A DNA stretch of 9,251 nt from RXOA01 sp964547105 (lineage in GTDB: Bacteria; Bipolaricaulota; Bipolaricaulia; UBA7950; UBA9294). Under the pieces are notes generated by a model, which did no database searches, was not told where the DNA came from, and saw only the letters and a list, made by a program, of their open reading frames with translations. The translations under genes and the position numbers were made by a program. How positions within the stretch are numbered: position 1 is the first letter of the stretch; every line of letters starts with the position of its first letter. Location: the NCBI GenBank assembly GCA_964547105.1, contig CAZJLO010000066.1:1-9251 (forward strand), given 5' to 3'. Of the stretch, positions 5,426 through 9,251 are shown one piece after another.

Positions 5426-6034
5426 TCCAAGCGGCGCTTCTCTTCTCCGGCCTACTCATCGGGGCCGAGCTACGTAGCCCTTTACATCTTGGGCGGCGCG
5501 TTGCGCCCTGGCTACAGCCACATCTCGAACTCTGTCAGCGAACTGCTCTCGCCCAATGCACCGAGCAAGGCCGTACTCGTCGTCATCCAGGTGTTCTACG
5601 CCCTTCTGCACGTGCTGTTCGGTGTAGGCGTGTTGGATGTGGTTCGCCACAATGGCGGAGCGGCCATCGGAGTTGTCGGGGCGTGGACCATCGCTACCAT
5701 TGGCCTCGCAACGCTTGGGACAGCCGTTTTCTCCCAAGATGCCGAAGGGCAGCCGGCGACGAAGGCTGGCCAGATCCACAAGGCTCTCGTGTTTGGAGTA
5801 TTGGTTCCTGCGTCCATTCTGTCGACGCTGTTGCTTGCATTCTGGGCGCGGGGATCCGCGGCATCAAGTGGGTTCGATATCTACTCGTTCATCACTGTCG
5901 GGGCGATTGTGCTGATGGGCGGGATTGGTGGAGCGGCAGTCAAGACCCGGTTTGCCGGCCTGTCTGAGCGCATTGCCGCGCTCGTCACACATCAGTGGCA
6001 CTTCGTTCTGGCTTCTTGGATCCTCAGAACCTGA
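5422..6034 (+). CDS. DUF998 family membrane protein with an apparent +1 frameshift near the N-terminus
   Basis: An ATG at 5422 overlaps the flavoprotein stop and begins MIQAALLFSGLLIG, a typical first helix, but that frame then turns to non-hydrophobic residues. One base out of register, the frame ending at 6034 gives PSYVALYILGGALRPGYSHI and then SNSVSELLSPNAPSK, matching DUF998 (G-Y-x-H/Y, then SVSEL). Dropping one G from GGGG at 5461-5464 joins the two as LLIGPSYVALYILGG, about 203 residues with roughly six helices, the normal family size. A one-base insertion or sequencing error is therefore likely. Without correction, translation of the conserved part could begin only at the TTG at 5489, losing helix 1. 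It is the last gene of the coupled operon. The function of DUF998 is unknown. Confidence 0.8.
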
Positions 6035-6036
6035 GG
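6022..6036 (+). terminator. Hairpin at the end of the protease operon
   Basis: CCTCAG (6022-6027) pairs perfectly with CTGAGG (6031-6036) around AAC, overlapping the DUF998 stop codon. There is no T-tract after it, so it is at best a weak or factor-dependent terminator or a 3'-end stabiliser. Confidence 0.28.
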
Positions 6037-6059
6037 CCGGAGACACGTGACCTGCCTAG

Positions 6060-6124
6060 GAGTTTGGAGCCTGGGGGACCGGATGGTTGACGCGTTCGCT
6101 GGCTGTTTCGTGGTGATGGGTGAC
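6060..6124 (+). repeat. Dispersed intergenic repeat, copy C
   Basis: AGTTTGGAGCCTGGGGGAC, then CGGATGGTTGACGCGTTCGC, then TGGCTGTTTCGTGGTGATGG matches the repeat across its core. The right end has diverged slightly (GATGGGTGACC). It begins 26 bases after the DUF998 stop, so it is transcribed if the operon reads through. It lies between the protease operon and the serpin. Confidence 0.72.
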
Positions 6125-6209
6125 CACATCCACCGACCACGCGGCAGGGCATTTCCTCACTGACTCATCCGATGGTGTGACGGTTCCGGCACTTCTGGCC
6201 TGGGCCTTC

Positions 6210-6238
6210 TGGTCGAAGGTTTCGCCGCTCGGTAGAAT
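6210..6238 (+). promoter_or_regulatory. Candidate serpin promoter
   Basis: TAGAAT at 6233-6238 matches the -10 consensus at 5 of 6 bases, and TGGTCG at 6210-6215 (3 of 6) lies 17 bases upstream. The serpin start is 64 bases downstream and no gene intervenes. The -35 is weak. Confidence 0.3.
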
Positions 6239-6301
6239 CGGCGAGGCGAGACGGGGCGGCTTCTCGTCCGGCCGAAACGTGCCACGAAGTGAGGTGCCGT
6301 C

Positions 6302-7615
6302 ATGCCAAGATCTGCATTTCGCGCGAGATCCTTTGTCGTTGCCCTGATGTTGTGTGTTCTCTTCCTGGTGGCCACGAGCTGCCTGTGGTGGCCGCCAGAC
6401 GTGGAAGGTCCCGCAGATTCTCAACTCGTTGCTTCGGATCTGCCTCGTGACATAAATCCGCAGGTGTCCGGTCAACAGGTCTCAGACCTTGTCAAGGGGA
6501 ACTCGGAGTTCGCGTTCGAGCTTCTCATGGAGCTCTCGGCAGACGCCGAGAACGTGTTCTTCTCTCCGTACAGCATCTCGTTGGCACTGGCCATGACGTA
6601 CGCTGGCGCAAAGGGGACCACGGAGACACAGATGGGCGACCTTCTGCACTGCAACCCAACTGGTCAGGGGATCCACCCGATCTTCAATCAGCTCGACCGG
6701 CAGCTGGATGAACGAGATCACGTATCCCTTCCATCCGAAGGCGACGGGTTTGAGCTGAGTATCGCAAATGCAGTCTGGGGACAACACGGATACGGCTTCC
6801 TGGAAGACTACCTAGACACACTGGCCGTGAACTACGGCGCTGGACTCCGGCTGATCGACTTCATGGGCAACCCTGAAGGCTCTCGGATTACGATCAACGA
6901 TTGGGTCAGCGATGAAACCGGAGGCAAGGTCGAAGATCTCCTACCCCCAACCGCGATTGACGCTGATACGCGTCTGGTTCTGGCGAATGCGATCTACTTC
7001 AAGGCTCCGTGGCTGAAACCGTTCGATGCCGCTGAAACCCGTGACGAACCGTTCGCGACGCTTGCGGGGCCCTCTGTGGCGGTGCCGATGATGCGGCAGG
7101 AAGAGACCTTCCCGTATGTGCGGTTCGACATCGGCCAGGCTGTTGAGCTCCCCTACAACGGCGAACAGGTCGCCATGCTGCTTCTTGTTCCCGATGAGAG
7201 GCAGTATGAGACGTTCGAGGCGAGCCTAGACTTCGATCGCTACGAAGAGATCGTGGTGGCTCTGCAGGAGCAAAGGGTGGCCCTCGGCTTGCCGAAGTTC
7301 GTCTTCTCGTATGACGTGGCGCTTCCGAATCACCTCAAGGACCTCGGGATGACCGATGCATTCATCCCGGGTGCGGCCGACTTCTCGGGCATGAACGGAA
7401 CTCGCGAGCTGTTCATCAGCGACGTCCTCCACAAGGCGTTCATCACGGTGAACGAAGCTGGAACAGAGGCGGCTGCGGCCACGGCCGTGGTGGTCGCCCC
7501 CACAGCGGAGCCAGGCGAGCCCGTCGTGTTCACCATCGATCGACCTTTTCTCTTCGTCATCCGCGACACCCCGACGGGCGCCATTCTCTTTGTAGGGAGA
7601 GTCCTCAGCCTGTAG
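6302..7615 (+). CDS. Serpin (serine protease inhibitor) with N-terminal export/lipoprotein-like signal
   Basis: This 437-residue protein is a full-length serpin. The shutter region SPYSISLALAMTYAGAKG and the NAIYFKAPW block are present, and FTIDRPFLFVI (410-420) fits the serpin signature. The reactive-centre hinge EAGTEAAAATA (385-395) has Thr at P14 and small residues at P12-P9, as in inhibitory serpins, so it should trap proteases rather than be a non-inhibitory relative. Counting from E385 as P17 puts P1-P1' near Thr401-Ala402 (VAPTAEP), suggesting elastase- or subtilisin-like targets; this is inference. The N-terminus has basic residues, a hydrophobic core and ATSC at C27, an imperfect lipobox, so it is probably exported and perhaps lipid-anchored. 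ATG 6302 has GAGGTG (6291-6296) 5 bases upstream. It appears to be a single-gene unit. Confidence 0.95.
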   Translation: MPRSAFRARSFVVALMLCVLFLVATSCLWWPPDVEGPADSQLVASDLPRDINPQVSGQQVSDLVKGNSEFAFELLMELSADAENVFFSPYSISLALAMTYAGAKGTTETQMGDLLHCNPTGQGIHPIFNQLDRQLDERDHVSLPSEGDGFELSIANAVWGQHGYGFLEDYLDTLAVNYGAGLRLIDFMGNPEGSRITINDWVSDETGGKVEDLLPPTAIDADTRLVLANAIYFKAPWLKPFDAAETRDEPFATLAGPSVAVPMMRQEETFPYVRFDIGQAVELPYNGEQVAMLLLVPDERQYETFEASLDFDRYEEIVVALQEQRVALGLPKFVFSYDVALPNHLKDLGMTDAFIPGAADFSGMNGTRELFISDVLHKAFITVNEAGTEAAAATAVVVAPTAEPGEPVVFTIDRPFLFVIRDTPTGAILFVGRVLSL

Positions 7616-7636
7616 GCGAAGTCATCTGCGTCGTGA

Positions 7637-7715
7637 GCAAGAGGGGAATTGCGGTTTGGAGCCTGAGGACTGAATGGTCAATCCGTTCGTGCGCTGCGGA
7701 GTGGTGATGGATGTC
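7637..7715 (+). repeat. Dispersed intergenic repeat, copy D (full length)
   Basis: This 79-base copy runs from GCAAGAGGGGAATTGCGG through TTTGGAGCCTGAGGACTG and AATGGTCAATCCGTTCGT, then GCGCTGCGGAGTGGTGATGG, to ATGTC. Both ends coincide with those of copy B, which defines the unit length. It starts 21 bases after the serpin stop. Confidence 0.75.
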
Positions 7716-8022
7716 GGTCTCTGGTGGTTCTGAAGACCCGGAAGCCTCTTCGGAGTCCGGCAATCGTCTTTTGCGGAGTGCTGAAGATCTGTTCGAGACT
7801 GAGCGATGTGACATCACGGTTGAAGCGGATCCACGGGGCACGGATCAAGCTCGCTCAGGAGATGTGGATCGGTCCCTCGCGAGCCGATGTGCAGCGTCCC
7901 TGAGGAGTCGACCGGATTGCGCGTGGTGTCGGCTGAAGCCTGCCAACGGATGCTTTTCGGATATCGCATACCTCGGGGCTTCCATGAACATGGATCTGAT
8001 GGCACATGCCCCTGATCCGGAA

Positions 8023-8052
8023 ACAGGGTGTCTATCCTTCGGGCCCCCCTGT
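8023..8052 (-). terminator. Candidate terminator of the S12 hydrolase gene
   Basis: On the minus strand, 8 bases after the TAA, ACAGGG pairs with CCCTGT (8047-8052 with 8023-8028) around an 18-base loop and is followed by only a short TTT. The placement fits a terminator, but the long loop and short T-tract make it weak. Confidence 0.3.
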
Positions 8053-8060
8053 CGGGTTCT

Positions 8061-9251
8061 TTACCCTCGCATGAAGACAAAGGCTTCCCGTTCATCGCCG
8101 TCGTAGTCTCGGTAGCGGAATCCCACGACCCGACCGGATTCTCGCAGGAATTCGAGCTGGCTGATGCCGGGATGCGGATCGTGCGACCAGAAGAAATCAC
8201 GAATCGTAAGCGAGTAGTCGAGATCCATCGATGGGCGTTTCGGATCGGTGTTGGTCAATCGAATCCCGGTTTCCGCGGGGGAGACAGTGAATGTTGTCTG
8301 CAACATCTGGCAGATGTAGTCACCAGCGTACTCGTCGAACTGCAACCCACTTGCTGACCCGACGAAGGGCTCGAACGACCGACTTCTTCCGTCCCGGTGA
8401 ACGACAATGTCCTCCACCTCCTGCTGAGAAGTTGCCCGTAATCCGGCCTTGTACTCGATTGGACGGGGGCTCTCGCCGTTCACACCCGCATGCGGAACCC
8501 CTTCCTCTCGGGTGATCTCAAGGAAGCTGGCCGTGTCCCTGTTCAAGTAGAGGCCCAATCGAGGCTGAGACAATCGGCCGCTCAGACAAAGAACGCTTGT
8601 CGCTGCAGGCGGCGTGGCGCCGAAGAGTTCAGACAAGACGAAGTCCCGGAGTCCCCAAGCGCCGAGATCCTCTTGGTTCGTCAGGCAAGCGATCACAAGA
8701 TCGTGCTCTGGAAACGCAGACACCGAAGCGGTAAAGCCTTGGATCATGCCGTTGTGCCCCAGGAACGCCTGACCCATGTGCCTCCCAATGTTCAGCCCAT
8801 ATCCGTAGCCCACGCCGTCTACGCGGCCCCGTGAGGGCGAAACGATCCGCGCCATTGTGTCTGCATCAACGATGGACGGAGCCAGCACCTCTCTTCCGAG
8901 TCTGGCAAGGTCGGTTACGCTCGTTCGGAACCCTTCTGCGCCGACGTGGCGATAGCACAACCCCACAGGGTAGTGCCCCTCCTCCCAAGCTGTTCGGTAC
9001 TCGTGCGGACTACGTAACGCTATCGGATAGGGGGCGTACCCCTCCGCAACTTCGGCATCTACAAAGCCCTCGGCGTCTGTCATGTAGCTGTCCCTCATAT
9101 GCAGTGGCTCGAACAGCCGCTCTCGAGCGAAGACTCCGAACGGCATCTGCGCAATCCGCTCCACAATCCGCGCCAGCAAGAAGTAGTTCGTGTCCGCGTA
9201 CTCATACCGCGATCCCGGCCTCCACTTCGGCCCCGGACCACGGCACAATGA
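8061..9251 (-). CDS. Serine hydrolase, class C beta-lactamase/DD-peptidase-like (S12), N-terminus missing at right edge
   Basis: The minus-strand frame is open from the right edge to a TAA at 8061, giving about 396 residues. The first codon in view is internal: the upstream frame stays open and the family's SxxK catalytic motif, normally 60-100 residues earlier, is outside the window. Counting from the TTG at 9248, PGSRYEYADTNYFLLARIVE (11-30) is the second motif (Tyr-Ala-Asp, where Tyr-Ser/Ala-Asn is commonest), and GHNGMIQGF (164-172) is the third (HxG). After about residue 215 there is a further 180-residue segment, with a DEYAGDY block near 305 like the C-terminal beta domain (YxGxY) of many S12 proteins. 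It probably hydrolyses a peptide, ester or lactam; export cannot be judged. A long upstream part should lie beyond 9251. Confidence 0.87.
   Translation of the reverse strand, partial: SLCRGPGPKWRPGSRYEYADTNYFLLARIVERIAQMPFGVFARERLFEPLHMRDSYMTDAEGFVDAEVAEGYAPYPIALRSPHEYRTAWEEGHYPVGLCYRHVGAEGFRTSVTDLARLGREVLAPSIVDADTMARIVSPSRGRVDGVGYGYGLNIGRHMGQAFLGHNGMIQGFTASVSAFPEHDLVIACLTNQEDLGAWGLRDFVLSELFGATPPAATSVLCLSGRLSQPRLGLYLNRDTASFLEITREEGVPHAGVNGESPRPIEYKAGLRATSQQEVEDIVVHRDGRSRSFEPFVGSASGLQFDEYAGDYICQMLQTTFTVSPAETGIRLTNTDPKRPSMDLDYSLTIRDFFWSHDPHPGISQLEFLRESGRVVGFRYRDYDGDEREAFVFMRG

Larger units (their letters stand above)
7616..8060. other. Convergent 445-base spacer with repeat copy D, no gene seen
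   Basis: The spacer lies between the ends of the serpin and the S12 hydrolase. It contains repeat copy D (7637-7715) and a candidate terminator for the hydrolase (8023-8052). A frame ending at TGA 7903 has protein-like composition over its last 35 codons (SRLKRIHGARIKLAQEMW), but it has no good start or ribosome binding site and no family I recognise. It could be a gene remnant. Confidence 0.45.

Noticed and set aside
151..7715. Integron cassette array with the repeats as attC sites
   Set aside because: The gene-plus-repeat spacing suggested it, but the repeats lack the GTTRRRY core (they read GTTGACG or GTTAGCT) and have no strong imperfect palindrome. Several intervals carry multi-gene operons, and no integrase is present.
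151..7715. CRISPR array
   Set aside because: Copies are more than 1 kb apart with genes between them and are not identical; there are no short regular spacers and no cas genes.
7711..8106. 131-codon plus-strand open frame after the serpin
   Set aside because: It starts in repeat copy D, lacks a ribosome binding site and overlaps the end of the minus-strand hydrolase.

Overview
The window is a bacterial chromosome segment, probably from an uncultured environmental lineage. GC looks moderately high by eye (not computed), Shine-Dalgarno sites are strong, GTG and TTG starts occur, and genes lie in short same-strand units. Signal peptides and a lipoprotein-like serpin imply a cell envelope, but no gene fixes the phylum. 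There are no rRNA, tRNA, CRISPR or intact mobile-element genes.

Layout: a small membrane-protein gene leaves the left edge on the minus strand (1-97). On the plus strand follow: (i) a lone aminoglycoside-phosphotransferase-like kinase (434-1327); (ii) a three-gene set (2097-3638) of a secreted protein with a calcium-type acidic loop and Pro-Met-Asp-Gly-Ser-Gly repeats, an exported DUF2202 ferritin-like protein, and a two-helix DUF4405 membrane protein with haem-type histidines; (iii) a tightly coupled three-gene operon (3978-6034) of a CPBP/CAAX-type membrane protease, a cysteine-rich flavodoxin-like FMN protein, and a DUF998 membrane protein with an apparent one-base frameshift near its start; (iv) a serpin with an intact hinge (6302-7615). 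A minus-strand class C beta-lactamase-like serine hydrolase (S12) enters from the right edge and ends at 8061, convergent with the serpin.

The most unusual structure is not a gene. A roughly 55-80 bp intergenic repeat is present in five clear copies, near 151, 1713, 3727, 6060 and 7637, plus a fragment near 1514 and a doubtful one near 3567. All are in the same orientation. Every clear copy lies between transcription units and none lies between genes of a unit. The core reads TTTGGAGCCTGRGGGACTG, then AATGGTTGACGCGTTCGT, then a weaker right end GRTGGATG. It does not match the integron attC core and I do not recognise the family.

Functional reading (inference): unit (ii) looks like an extracytoplasmic metal or redox set, unit (iii) a membrane-stress or maturation set with a redox flavoprotein, and the serpin a protease inhibitor facing the periplasm or exterior. 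The stretches 98-433, 1328-2096, 3639-3977 and 7616-8060 hold repeats, hairpins and weak promoter candidates but no convincing gene.
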